Part shown: piece by piece, positions 34,881 through 43,189 of the stretch
Numbering within the stretch: the stretch's first letter is position 1
Layout: the number at the start of each line of letters is the position of its first letter
From: Paludibacteraceae bacterium
GTDB taxonomy: Bacteria > Bacteroidota > Bacteroidia > Bacteroidales > Paludibacteraceae
Length of the DNA: 64,000 nucleotides
Assembly (NCBI GenBank): GCA_017480285.1
Contig: JAFVAX010000011.1
Coordinates: 17,889-81,888 of the forward strand
Direction: 5' to 3'
Program-made: the position numbers and the translations under genes
The notes under the pieces: model-generated
Told to the model about the DNA's origin: nothing
What the model saw: the letters and a program-made list of their open reading frames with translations, nothing else
The model's database searches: none

Positions 34881-35757
34881 TGAATTGTGACAATTTGCGC
34901 ATCGGGGTTAATAATGTATTTCCCAATTTATAACTCCTTGTGTTACGAACCCGATCGGCGGCCTCTTTTCTTATTTCAAATGCATTGCTTTCACTGTATC
35001 TATCTTTGAGGAAGTCCAAAAAGTCTATTTCTGGGAACAATCGTGGATTCAAGCCTCTACGCAAACAAGCATGATATCTTGCTATTAAATTCCAAAAAAA
35101 GGCAGAATTTCCTCCATCAATACGAGATATGCTGTTATTATGACCGCGACATTTATATGTAATATTTTCTAATGCAATTATGCCACCATGTTCTTCCAAT
35201 AAGAAATATAAATCTTGGTCAACACCTAATGGAAAATTTTTATTCAAACCTTCGCTCTCGTTATAAATGCATGTCTTAAATGATGCAAAAACCTCAGGTT
35301 GATAATCTCGATGCTCTAAATAACTCTCTCCTTCTTTCAAAACTAATTTCCTACTAATTGAAACAACATTTAAATGTTCATCGCATAAATAATATCGTGA
35401 GACAACAAGGGCAGCGCTTGGATTATTTTTATGAGCAGAAACCATAATGCTAATAGCATCGGGTAAAATAGTATCATCTGCATCAAGAAAACCACAAAGT
35501 TCACCATTTGCTAATTCTACACAACGGCGTTTTGTATATCCGCAACCCATATTTCGTTCATTACTATATATATGAATGCGTTCGTCTTTCTTTAATGAAG
35601 AATAAATGTATCCTGAATTATCAGTGGAAGCATCATCCACAATAATAATTTCCCAATTAACATAAGTTTGATTGAGAACACTTTCAATTGCCTCTAATAA
35701 ATAATCACCATTATTGTAATTGGCGATGAGAACTGAAAAAAGAGGATTATCAGACAT
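34825..35757 (-). CDS. GT2 family glycosyltransferase (first domain of a phase-variable fusion)
   Basis: 310 residues with complete GT2 motifs: FSVLIANYNNGDYL, VDDASTDNS, FLDADDT (about 92-98). After the coding-strand G9 tract it ends in NSLADNLE and a stop, 28 bases after the tract. The domain may work alone in this state. G8 or G11 would fuse it to the second domain (33993-34880). It follows the ABC gene by 18 bases. Confidence 0.83.
   Translation of the reverse strand: MSDNPLFSVLIANYNNGDYLLEAIESVLNQTYVNWEIIIVDDASTDNSGYIYSSLKKDERIHIYSNERNMGCGYTKRRCVELANGELCGFLDADDTILPDAISIMVSAHKNNPSAALVVSRYYLCDEHLNVVSISRKLVLKEGESYLEHRDYQPEVFASFKTCIYNESEGLNKNFPLGVDQDLYFLLEEHGGIIALENITYKCRGHNNSISRIDGGNSAFFWNLIARYHACLRRGLNPRLFPEIDFLDFLKDRYSESNAFEIRKEAADRVRNTRSYKLGNTLLTPMRKLSQFIDNKAITGGGNSLADNLE
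34853..34861. repeat. C9/G9 slippage tract at the joint of two GT domains
   Basis: Nine G on the coding strand at the border of two glycosyltransferase domains. G9 truncates after the first; G8 or G11 reads through into the second. Confidence 0.88.
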
Positions 35758-35775
35758 ATAACTATATTAAGATTT

Positions 35776-37053
35776 TTAGATTGTCTTTTCAGAAAAAAAT
35801 AAAAGAGGGACTAAATCACCTGGTTCTCTACTCATCCATTCTCCCATAGAACGCTTTTTTTGTTCTACAGAGAAACTAATAATATCAAATATATCAAATA
35901 TATGTTTTCCAATTCCACCAAGAATTAACAAATCCAACGAATATGAACCGGAATTTAACAGATGCCCCGGTATAATACAAGTTTGGATATAATGTCCCTC
36001 ATTATGCTCACGAGGGATTACCTCAGGTGTTGCTCTAAAGCCAAAAACGATATTCCCTTGTTCGTTTTTAAGTTGAAAGCCAAGCCAAAATTGTTCAAAT
36101 GGTTTGGTTAATTGATATTGTACTTCAACCAAAATATCATCATCCATACCAATTAAATCGGAGTAATGTGCATTTTTCTTTTTAACCCCTATTTCTAATA
36201 AACGAAAACCTTCCTTTTCATATTCAATACTGCCTTTCCATACCTTGTGATTTTCAAGGACATTGTCTCCCCTTAAATATGCAGAAACAATACCATTTAT
36301 TTCGCCAACAGCTTTGATTTTACCATTTTCTAAAATGACTCCCTTTTTACATAATGACTTAACAGCCGTCATATTATGACTAACAAACAACACTGTTCTG
36401 CCTTCGCCTTTTGAGACATCTTGCATCTTGCCTATGGCTTTCCTCTGAAACTCGGCGTCACCGACTGCCAAAACTTCGTCAACAACAAGTATTTCCGGAT
36501 CAAGGTGAGCAGCGACGGCAAAACCTAAACGCACTGTCATACCCGAACTGTAGCGTTTAACGGGAGTATCTATGTATTTCTCACAACCGGAAAAGTCAAC
36601 AATCTCATCTATCTTGCGGTCAATCTCTTTCTTTTTCATACCTAAAATTGCACCATTGAGATAGATATTCTCACGACCCGTCATTTCTCCGTGAAAACCA
36701 GTACCGACCTCAAGGAGCGATGCTATTCGACCATTAGCCTTTATACTGCCAATTGTCGGAGCAGTTACTTTTGATAGCAGTTTCAAAAGCGTTGATTTAC
36801 CGGCACCATTTTTGCCAATGATACCAACCACATCGCCCTGCTCTACTTTGAAATCAATATCCCGAAGCGCCCATACATATTCCGAGTTAGCTTTCGTAGA
36901 ACGATCGTTTACATCACCTATCTTCAAATAAGGGTCTTCCCTGCGAAGTACGGCTGTCTGCCACCAACGATTCAAGTCATGGCTCAAAGTGCCGGTTGAA
37001 ACCAAACCTAATCGGTATTGTTTGCTAACATGATTAAATTCTATTGCTGTCAT
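35776..37053 (-). CDS. wzt: ABC transporter ATP-binding protein, Wzt type (left arm)
   Basis: 425 residues. Walker A is GKNGAGKST (about 78-86), signature YSSGM, Walker B ILVVDEVLAVGD. It would power export of a finished O-antigen or capsule chain together with a Wzm permease, which is not in the window. The first 240 residues are about 85 percent the same as the ABC gene of the right arm (39702-40988), while the last 180, the carbohydrate-binding part in Wzt proteins, are quite different. So each arm brings its own substrate-reading domain. It is 1 base after fcl. Confidence 0.88.
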   Translation of the reverse strand: MTAIEFNHVSKQYRLGLVSTGTLSHDLNRWWQTAVLRREDPYLKIGDVNDRSTKANSEYVWALRDIDFKVEQGDVVGIIGKNGAGKSTLLKLLSKVTAPTIGSIKANGRIASLLEVGTGFHGEMTGRENIYLNGAILGMKKKEIDRKIDEIVDFSGCEKYIDTPVKRYSSGMTVRLGFAVAAHLDPEILVVDEVLAVGDAEFQRKAIGKMQDVSKGEGRTVLFVSHNMTAVKSLCKKGVILENGKIKAVGEINGIVSAYLRGDNVLENHKVWKGSIEYEKEGFRLLEIGVKKKNAHYSDLIGMDDDILVEVQYQLTKPFEQFWLGFQLKNEQGNIVFGFRATPEVIPREHNEGHYIQTCIIPGHLLNSGSYSLDLLILGGIGKHIFDIFDIISFSVEQKKRSMGEWMSREPGDLVPLLFFSEKTI

Positions 37054-37054
37054 A

Positions 37055-37996
37055 TTACCTTTCTGCTCTTATTGGATTATTCAAATAGTCATTATATACA
37101 AGCCTAATACCTTCTTCAAGCTCAGTATGATAGTGCCATCCTAATGCTGTGGCTTTGCTTACATCAAGCAATTTGCGTGGTGTACCATTCGGGCGAGTTG
37201 TGTCCCATAGTATTTTACCTTTGTAGCCCACAATATGAGCAACTAATTCGGATAATGCTTTTATAGATATTTCCTTACCCGTTCCGGCGTTAACAGTCTC
37301 ATTTCCGGAATAATGGTTCATTAAGAAAACACAAAGGTTAGCAAGATCATCAACATACAAAAACTCGCGCAAAGGAGAACCATCGCCCCAACATATCACT
37401 ATTTCCGCATTATTCCGTTTGGCTTCGTCAAATCGGCGTATAAGGGCGGGTAAAACATGTGAATGTTCGGGATGATAGTTGTCGTTTGGTCCATACAAAT
37501 TGGTTGGCATAACTGAAATGTAATCAGTGCCATACTGACGGTTGAGGTATTCACAGTATTTCAATCCGCTTATTTTGGCAAGAGCGTATGCTTCGTTTGT
37601 TTGCTCAAGAGAGCCGGTCAACAGGCAGTTTTCCGGCATTGGTTGCGGTGCAAGACGAGGATAAATGCAAGATGAACCAAGGAACAAAAGTTTTTTGCAA
37701 CTGTTTTGCCAAGCAGAATGTATGACATTCATTTCAAGAATCATGTTCTCATACATAAAATCTGCGAGTGCTTTCTGATTGGCGACAATACCGCCCACTT
37801 TGGCGGCTGCAAGAAAAACATATTCGGGTTTTTCCTGTTGAAAAAACATCTCAACTGCATCCTGTCGCGTAAGGTCTAACTCCTTATGTGTGCGGGTTAT
37901 TATGTTAGAATACCCTTGTCGTTGCAATTCTCTAACTATTGCCGAACCAACCATTCCGCGATGACCGGCTACATATATTCTTGAATCCTTGTCCAT
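37055..37996 (-). CDS. fcl: GDP-L-fucose synthase
   Basis: 313 residues. Epimerase/reductase that turns GDP-4-keto-6-deoxymannose into GDP-L-fucose. Rossmann loop GHRGMVGSA (about residues 11-19), catalytic YALAK (about 136-140) with SSCIYP upstream. It is 8 bases after gmd, and the pair gives the complete two-step GDP-fucose pathway from GDP-mannose. Confidence 0.93.
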   Translation of the reverse strand: MDKDSRIYVAGHRGMVGSAIVRELQRQGYSNIITRTHKELDLTRQDAVEMFFQQEKPEYVFLAAAKVGGIVANQKALADFMYENMILEMNVIHSAWQNSCKKLLFLGSSCIYPRLAPQPMPENCLLTGSLEQTNEAYALAKISGLKYCEYLNRQYGTDYISVMPTNLYGPNDNYHPEHSHVLPALIRRFDEAKRNNAEIVICWGDGSPLREFLYVDDLANLCVFLMNHYSGNETVNAGTGKEISIKALSELVAHIVGYKGKILWDTTRPNGTPRKLLDVSKATALGWHYHTELEEGIRLVYNDYLNNPIRAER

Positions 37997-38004
37997 ATTG
38001 CTTA

Positions 38005-39045
38005 TTACCTATTCAAATCGTGCCGTACCATTATCTTTACTAATTGTTCAAACGAGGTTTTTCTCGGATTCCAACCAAGTTTTTGCTTTGCTTTAGTTGG
38101 ATCACCCAGTAGTTGTTCTACTTCTGCAGGTCTGAAATACTTTGGGTCAACTTCCACGAGTACCCGCCCATTTTGGTCTATACCTTTTTCATTAACCCCT
38201 TCACCTTCCCAATGCAATTCAATTCCGGCTTCTTTGAAAGCGAGCGTGCAAAATTCCCGAACAGTATGCATCTCTCCTGTAGCGATAACAAAATCATCAG
38301 GTTCGTCTTGTTGCAAAATAAGCCACATACACTCAACATAGTCCTTAGCATATCCCCAGTCGCGCCTTGCAGATAGATTGCCTAAATAGAGTTTGTTCTG
38401 CTTACCATTAGCAATGGCAGCAACAGCAAGTGTTATCTTGCGTGTAACAAATGTTTCGCCACGGCGTTCTGATTCGTGATTGAAGAGAATACCATTCACA
38501 GCAAACATACCATACGCTTCACGATAGTTTTTGGTTATCCAAAAACCATATTGTTTTGCCACACCATAAGGACTACGCGGGTAGAAAGGTGTAGTCTCTT
38601 TTTGCGGAACCTCTACCACTTTGCCGAAAAGTTCGGAAGTACTTGCCTGATAAATACGGGTTTTCTTTTCAAGCCCGAGCATCCGTACCGCTTCAAGCAA
38701 ACGCAATGTCCCGATAGCGTCTGTTTCGGCGGTATATTCCGGGACATCAAAACTAACTTTTACATGCGATTGAGCCGCAAGGTTGTATATCTCATCAGGT
38801 TGTATCTCCTGAATGATACGAATCAAAGAAGATGAGTCTGTCATATCGCCATAATGAAGATTGATGGCTCTTTTCTGCTTCATATCCTTTACCCATTCGT
38901 TGAGATATAGGTGCTCTATACGACCGGTATTAAAGGTACTGCTCCGGCGCAGAATGCCGTGCACCTCATAGTTTTTCCCTAATAGAAACTCCGCAAGATA
39001 ACTTCCATCCTGTCCGGTGATTCCGGTTATAAGTGCTTTTTTCAT
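38005..39045 (-). CDS. gmd: GDP-mannose 4,6-dehydratase
   Basis: 346 residues. First step from GDP-mannose to GDP-fucose. NADP-binding [13 protein letters not shown] (about residues 7-19), SELFG and catalytic [10 protein letters not shown] (about 153-162) are seen. It is the first gene of the left arm; its ATG lies 165 bases from the left inverted repeat. That leader has no TTTG/TAnnTTTG promoter on the minus strand, so expression of the arm probably depends on the central switch. Confidence 0.94.
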   Translation of the reverse strand: MKKALITGITGQDGSYLAEFLLGKNYEVHGILRRSSTFNTGRIEHLYLNEWVKDMKQKRAINLHYGDMTDSSSLIRIIQEIQPDEIYNLAAQSHVKVSFDVPEYTAETDAIGTLRLLEAVRMLGLEKKTRIYQASTSELFGKVVEVPQKETTPFYPRSPYGVAKQYGFWITKNYREAYGMFAVNGILFNHESERRGETFVTRKITLAVAAIANGKQNKLYLGNLSARRDWGYAKDYVECMWLILQQDEPDDFVIATGEMHTVREFCTLAFKEAGIELHWEGEGVNEKGIDQNGRVLVEVDPKYFRPAEVEQLLGDPTKAKQKLGWNPRKTSFEQLVKIMVRHDLNR

Positions 39046-39210
39046 AAATTAATATTCTAATTTGACTTGTTGTTAATTCATTGAATATCATTGTGTTTCT
39101 TTAACTATTATAAAAACTTAATTTCTGCGCTTTTAGCTTTATTTATCTGCATAAAAAGACAAGTTAATCACTTATAATCTGCGACTTAACACTATATCTA
39201 TAATAAAAAT

Positions 39211-39242
39211 CCTGTGGTAAATAAATGAACGTTTATTTACAG
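39211..39242 (+). repeat. Left inverted repeat (32 bp)
   Basis: Begins CCTGTGGTAAATAAATG and ends TTTATTTACAG; its exact reverse complement is at 39500-39531. The flanking bases do not match, so 32 bp is the full extent. The core contains ATGAACGTTTAT. Confidence 0.95.
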
Positions 39243-39268
39243 CAGTTTTTTCAGTAAAATAGAGCATA

Positions 39269-39332
39269 AAACTTACCTCAATTTTGAAATAAAAAATGTC
39301 AAACTTACACACGTTTTGAAACAAAAAATATG
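39269..39332. repeat. Two 32 bp direct repeats inside the invertible segment
   Basis: Units 39269-39300 and 39301-39332 both start AAACTTAC and share TTTTGAAA and AAAAAAT blocks; 24 of 32 bases match. Their role is unknown; they could bind a regulator or act as a recombination enhancer. Confidence 0.65.
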
Positions 39333-39426
39333 TGATTAAATTATAGAAAAACAGCACAAGACGGCTTTATTGCTATAACTCTTAAGTTGCATTTAACTAA
39401 TTCTTTTTGCTCATATTTTGCTTTTA

Positions 39427-39458
39427 TTAGTTGTATTATTAAAAAATTACTATATTTG
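39427..39458 (+). promoter_or_regulatory. Promoter in the invertible segment, now facing the right arm
   Basis: TTAG (39427-39430, one change from TTTG), 20 bases, TATATTTG (39451-39458), 42 bases from the right repeat. Transcripts would cross the repeat and reach the Wzt gene after about 235 bases. Confidence 0.7.
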
Positions 39459-39499
39459 TACGATTTTTAAGATAAGGTAATTATTTTGTTTTTTATAAC

Positions 39500-39531
39500 T
39501 GTAAATAAACGTTCATTTATTTATTTACCAC
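39500..39531 (-). repeat. Right inverted repeat (32 bp)
   Basis: Exact reverse complement of 39211-39242. A further 12-mer, GTTAAAGAAACA, occurs in both fixed leaders in inverted orientation (39094-39105 minus strand, 39594-39605 plus strand). Confidence 0.95.
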
Positions 39532-39701
39532 AGGCACATTTGCTTAACTCACTAATAAACAGCGTATTACATAGCCAACATAAGTCGTATTTTGTTAAAG
39601 AAACATATCATTTCGGAATTTTGTAACAAACTATATTTCAATAAATTGACTACATTATTTGTTTCACAATATAAACTCAACAATTATAGAATAATATACA
39701 A

Positions 39702-40988
39702 ATGGCAACCGCAATAGAATTTAAGCATGTTAGCAAGCAATACCGATTGGGGTTGGTTTCAACCGGCACATTAAGCCACGACTTGAACCGTTGGTGGCAG
39801 ACGGCAATACTTCGCCACGAAGACCCGTATCTCAAGATTGGTGATACCAACGACCGCTCTACCAAAGGTACATCCGACTATGTCTGGGCTCTTCGGAATA
39901 TCGATTTCAAAGTTGAGCAAGGCGATGTGGTTGGTATCATCGGCAAGAATGGTGCAGGCAAATCTACACTTTTGAAACTGCTGTCTAAAGTAACCGCCCC
40001 TACGACCGGCAATATCAAAGCTAAAGGACGTATTGCATCACTTCTTGAAGTAGGTACAGGTTTTCATCAAGAGATGACCGGTCGTGAAAACATCTATTTG
40101 AATGGTGCCATCATGGGTATGACCAAGAAGGAGATTAACCGTAAACTTGATGAGATAGTCAGTTTCTCCGGTTGCGAACGATATTTGGACACTCCTGTCA
40201 AACGCTACAGTTCGGGTATGACGGTGCGTTTAGGTTTTGCTGTTGCGGCTCATCTCGAACCTGATATTTTGGTTGTTGACGAGGTGTTGGCTGTAGGTGA
40301 TGCCGAATTTCAGAAAAAAGCCATTGGCAAGATGCAAGACGTCTCCAAAGGCGAAGGCAGAACAGTACTATTCGTTAGTCATAATATGGGTTCTATTCGG
40401 CGCTTATGCAATTCTGGTATTTTGTTGGAATATGGGCAGATAAAACTTACCGGTCAGATTGATTCTGTTGTTGACGAATATATGAAATCAACAAATGTTG
40501 AGAATCTTGAGCCATTCTGGAACAGACCTGTAATTGATAAAAGCAAAGATTTTCAGATGATGCATGCTGAATTTCTAAATGAAAAAGGAGAAGTTCAAAG
40601 CGAGTTCTCTTGTGATGAAGATATCATTCTTGAGATGACTTTTCTTGTCCGTAAGACTATTCCCGGAATATATGGTTATTTCCATTTTTGCCGGGCTACT
40701 GACGAGTCTCCCGTTTGGGTGTCTGATAGCAATGACATTACCCCTCACAAGTTAGAGCAACTGCCTATTGGTGAATCAAAAGTAAGACTTCGATTTCCCA
40801 AACGCACACTCGCTGCGGGAGATTATATAGCCGGTGTAAATTTTACAAGTATGCAAAATATTTCCGGCTTTAATATTGATTCACCCGAATTTTTTGCAAA
40901 AATAGTTTTACACGACTATCTTACTAATAGGGCAGATTCTCGTTTAGGTAGTTTTAGCACTTTACTTGATTGGGATTTTGTAAAATAA
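39702..40988 (+). CDS. wzt: ABC transporter ATP-binding protein, Wzt type (right arm)
   Basis: 428 residues. Walker A GKNGAGKST, signature YSSGM and Walker B ILVVDEVLAVGD are intact. The first 240 residues nearly match the left-arm paralogue (35776-37053), including at DNA level; the C-terminal domain differs, as expected for one reading another glycan end. It is the first gene of the right arm, 170 bases after the right inverted repeat. No Wzm permease follows. A shared exporter elsewhere in the genome is the simplest explanation. Confidence 0.88.
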   Translation: MATAIEFKHVSKQYRLGLVSTGTLSHDLNRWWQTAILRHEDPYLKIGDTNDRSTKGTSDYVWALRNIDFKVEQGDVVGIIGKNGAGKSTLLKLLSKVTAPTTGNIKAKGRIASLLEVGTGFHQEMTGRENIYLNGAIMGMTKKEINRKLDEIVSFSGCERYLDTPVKRYSSGMTVRLGFAVAAHLEPDILVVDEVLAVGDAEFQKKAIGKMQDVSKGEGRTVLFVSHNMGSIRRLCNSGILLEYGQIKLTGQIDSVVDEYMKSTNVENLEPFWNRPVIDKSKDFQMMHAEFLNEKGEVQSEFSCDEDIILEMTFLVRKTIPGIYGYFHFCRATDESPVWVSDSNDITPHKLEQLPIGESKVRLRFPKRTLAAGDYIAGVNFTSMQNISGFNIDSPEFFAKIVLHDYLTNRADSRLGSFSTLLDWDFVK

Positions 40989-40993
40989 ATACT

Positions 40994-42202
40994 ATGTTCA
41001 ATCTATCAAAATTCATATCTGAAAAGGTTATTCAGCGGCAACAAAGTATGTTTGCCAATGATATTGATAAGAACCACATCTCTTTAGAGTCAAACATTCA
41101 AGGCAAAAGGGTATGTGTTATAGGTGGAGCTGGTAGCATTGGCTCTGCTTTTATAAAAGAGTTGTTGAAATTTAATCCTAGTCAACTCATCGTTGTGGAT
41201 TTAAGTGAAAATAGTCTGGCTGAATTAACTCGCGATTTAAGAAGTAGTTTTGATATTGAAGTACCTAAAGATTACCGCACTTATACATTAGATTTTGCTA
41301 ACCCAATCTTTGAGCGTATATTTAGAGAAGAAAAAGGCTTTGATATCGTTGCAAATTTTTCAGCCCATAAACACGTACGTTCTGAAAGAGATAAGTATTC
41401 TGTTCAAGCTCTTATTGAAAACAACGATTTGAAGGCTAAAAAACTAATGGATTTGCTATTAGAATATCCTCCGCAACATTTCTTCTGTGTCAGTACTGAT
41501 AAGGCTGCTAATCCGGTAAATATAATGGGGGCAAGCAAACGAATTCTTGAAGACCTTATAATGGCATATTCTGATAAGTTTTGCGTCACAACTGCCCGTT
41601 TTGCCAATGTCGCTTTTTCAAATGGTTCTTTGCCTGATAGTTGGTTTTATCGATTAAAAAAACATCAACCTTTAGTTGCACCTAATGATGTTAAACGCTA
41701 TTTTGTATCACCAGAAGAAAGTGGTCAAATATGTTTGTTGGCTTGTATTCTTGGCAAAAGTGGAGAAATTTTCTTCCCTAAACTCACAGAAGGACAAATG
41801 AAAACTTTTTCTTCCATTTGTGGTGATTTTATAACGGCTAATGGCCTAACTGCGAAACAAATGCCATCAGACGAAGAAGCTAAAAAATTCTCAAAAAAAT
41901 TAAACGAACAAGATTGCGGATATCCTGTTATTTATACCACAAGCAATACTACTGGCGAGAAAGCTTATGAAGAATTCTATGTAAATGAAGAAAAAATAAA
42001 TTTATCTCGGTTCTGTGGTCTTGGAATAGTCGAATCTTCCCCTCGGCATTCAATGCAAGAGGTGCAACAATTATTTGCTCAATTTGAAGAAATTTTTGCC
42101 AAACCTGATTTTTCTAAAATTGAAATTGTTGAGACTATAAAATCGTTTATTCCTACTTTTGAACATGAAGAAAAGGGGTTTAATTTAGATCAGAAGATGT
42201 GA
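40994..42202 (+). CDS. FlaA1/CapD-type nucleotide-sugar 4,6-dehydratase
   Basis: About 402 residues from the ATG at 40994 (MFNLSKF). NAD-binding GGAGSIGSA (about 37-45), then FCVSTDKAANPVNIMGASKR, where Met stands in place of Tyr of the usual YxxxK, as in the FlaA1/WbpM group. The family forms 4-keto-6-deoxy-HexNAc nucleotides. With the LegC-like aminotransferase and NeuB/NeuC below it could supply the first step of a nonulosonic acid (the LegB role), but it is not the classical LegB sequence. It has a C-terminal extension of about 75 residues. Confidence 0.8.
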   Translation: MFNLSKFISEKVIQRQQSMFANDIDKNHISLESNIQGKRVCVIGGAGSIGSAFIKELLKFNPSQLIVVDLSENSLAELTRDLRSSFDIEVPKDYRTYTLDFANPIFERIFREEKGFDIVANFSAHKHVRSERDKYSVQALIENNDLKAKKLMDLLLEYPPQHFFCVSTDKAANPVNIMGASKRILEDLIMAYSDKFCVTTARFANVAFSNGSLPDSWFYRLKKHQPLVAPNDVKRYFVSPEESGQICLLACILGKSGEIFFPKLTEGQMKTFSSICGDFITANGLTAKQMPSDEEAKKFSKKLNEQDCGYPVIYTTSNTTGEKAYEEFYVNEEKINLSRFCGLGIVESSPRHSMQEVQQLFAQFEEIFAKPDFSKIEIVETIKSFIPTFEHEEKGFNLDQKM

Positions 42203-42205
42203 TAG

Positions 42206-43189
42206 ATGCAAATTGTAGTACTCAATAATAAAGGATACGAACCTTTCATTGACTTTATGAAAGGATTATGTATATTGTGGGTAGTGCTCACCCATAGTAT
42301 TCCTTATCATTGGCAGCAAATGATAGGCTTTCCTTTTTGGGGTGCACAAGCAGTACCTATATTCCTTCTAATACAATCATATCACTACTTCAAACATGAA
42401 GATTTGCCAACTGTCAATTGGGGTAAATTATTCAAAAGAATCATTTTACCATACTTAGTAGTTGAATCAATAATCGTTTTACACATCATAATAGCCTATC
42501 TTTGTGGAAGTGGAGTACTATCAACTCCTTTACGCTCTTTATTTCTATTAGGGGGAAATGGGCCCGGTAGCTATTATGTATGGATTTATCTGCAATTTGC
42601 ATTGATTATCTTACCGTTATTTGGTTGGTTACAAAAAAAGTTGGCTTTTTCAGACTTTACTTGGGGAATAGTTTTTGTAATTGTTTCTGAGGTACTGGAG
42701 ATTTTATGCTCCATTTGGCATCCAAGTGAGTATATATATCGTCTTTTAGCATTTAGATATATTTTTCTTGCCTATGGTGGATATATTTGGGCAAAACACT
42801 TTATAACAAACAATTGGATAACAATAAATCTGTCTATTATTAGCATAATTTCTATATATATTTTTCAATATAAAAATTTTACATTTGAACCTTGGATTTT
42901 TAACACAGATTGGAGATATTTCCATTGGTTTTGTTATTTCTTAGCTATTTTCTTGCTGCCCGCAATTGCGAATATCTCATATAGGCTAATGGGGGGGGTA
43001 TTCGCAGAATTTATCAAATACTTAGGAAAGTATTCTTATCAGATATTTTTATTTCAATTATTAGTTTTTTATTGGTTTCCATTAGAAATAAATTCATGGG
43101 CGTATATGATAGCAACAACATTGCTTAGTATCGTACCCGTATTAGTTTATTATGCAATAAAAGAAAGATGGCAGATTATAAACAAATAG
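42206..43189 (+). CDS. Acyltransferase 3 family membrane protein, phase-variable
   Basis: 327 residues with about ten membrane helices. FMKGLCILWVVLTHS (residues 17-31) corresponds to the usual first helix with the catalytic His. Family members O-acetylate surface sugars with acetyl-CoA. A coding G8 tract (42991-42998, reading LMGGVFAEF) lies at about residue 263; the present length is in frame, so this gene is ON. A one-base change would cut off the last 60 or so residues. Its end overlaps the LegC-like gene by 22 bases. Confidence 0.85.
   Translation: MQIVVLNNKGYEPFIDFMKGLCILWVVLTHSIPYHWQQMIGFPFWGAQAVPIFLLIQSYHYFKHEDLPTVNWGKLFKRIILPYLVVESIIVLHIIIAYLCGSGVLSTPLRSLFLLGGNGPGSYYVWIYLQFALIILPLFGWLQKKLAFSDFTWGIVFVIVSEVLEILCSIWHPSEYIYRLLAFRYIFLAYGGYIWAKHFITNNWITINLSIISIISIYIFQYKNFTFEPWIFNTDWRYFHWFCYFLAIFLLPAIANISYRLMGGVFAEFIKYLGKYSYQIFLFQLLVFYWFPLEINSWAYMIATTLLSIVPVLVYYAIKERWQIINK
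42991..42998. repeat. G8 slippage tract in the acyltransferase gene (in frame)
   Basis: Eight G on the coding strand, followed by TATTCGCA. The same GGGGGGGGTATTCGCA 16-mer ends the tract at 61973-61981. Confidence 0.85.

Larger units (their letters stand above)
39211..39531. promoter_or_regulatory. Putative invertible promoter element between two polysaccharide arms
   Basis: A 257 bp segment (39243-39499) is bounded by perfect 32 bp inverted repeats. One consensus-like promoter, inside the segment, points right. It separates divergent operons starting at 39045 (minus) and 39702 (plus). The fixed leaders on either side (39046-39210 and 39532-39701) hold no consensus promoter. This is the design of invertible capsule promoters in Bacteroides. 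No recombinase gene is in the window. In this assembly the right arm would be ON. Confidence 0.85.

Noticed and set aside
39172-39357. Minus-strand frame of 61 codons across the left inverted repeat
   Set aside because: AT-rich chance frame overlapping the invertible promoter element; composition and lack of ribosome site argue against a gene.
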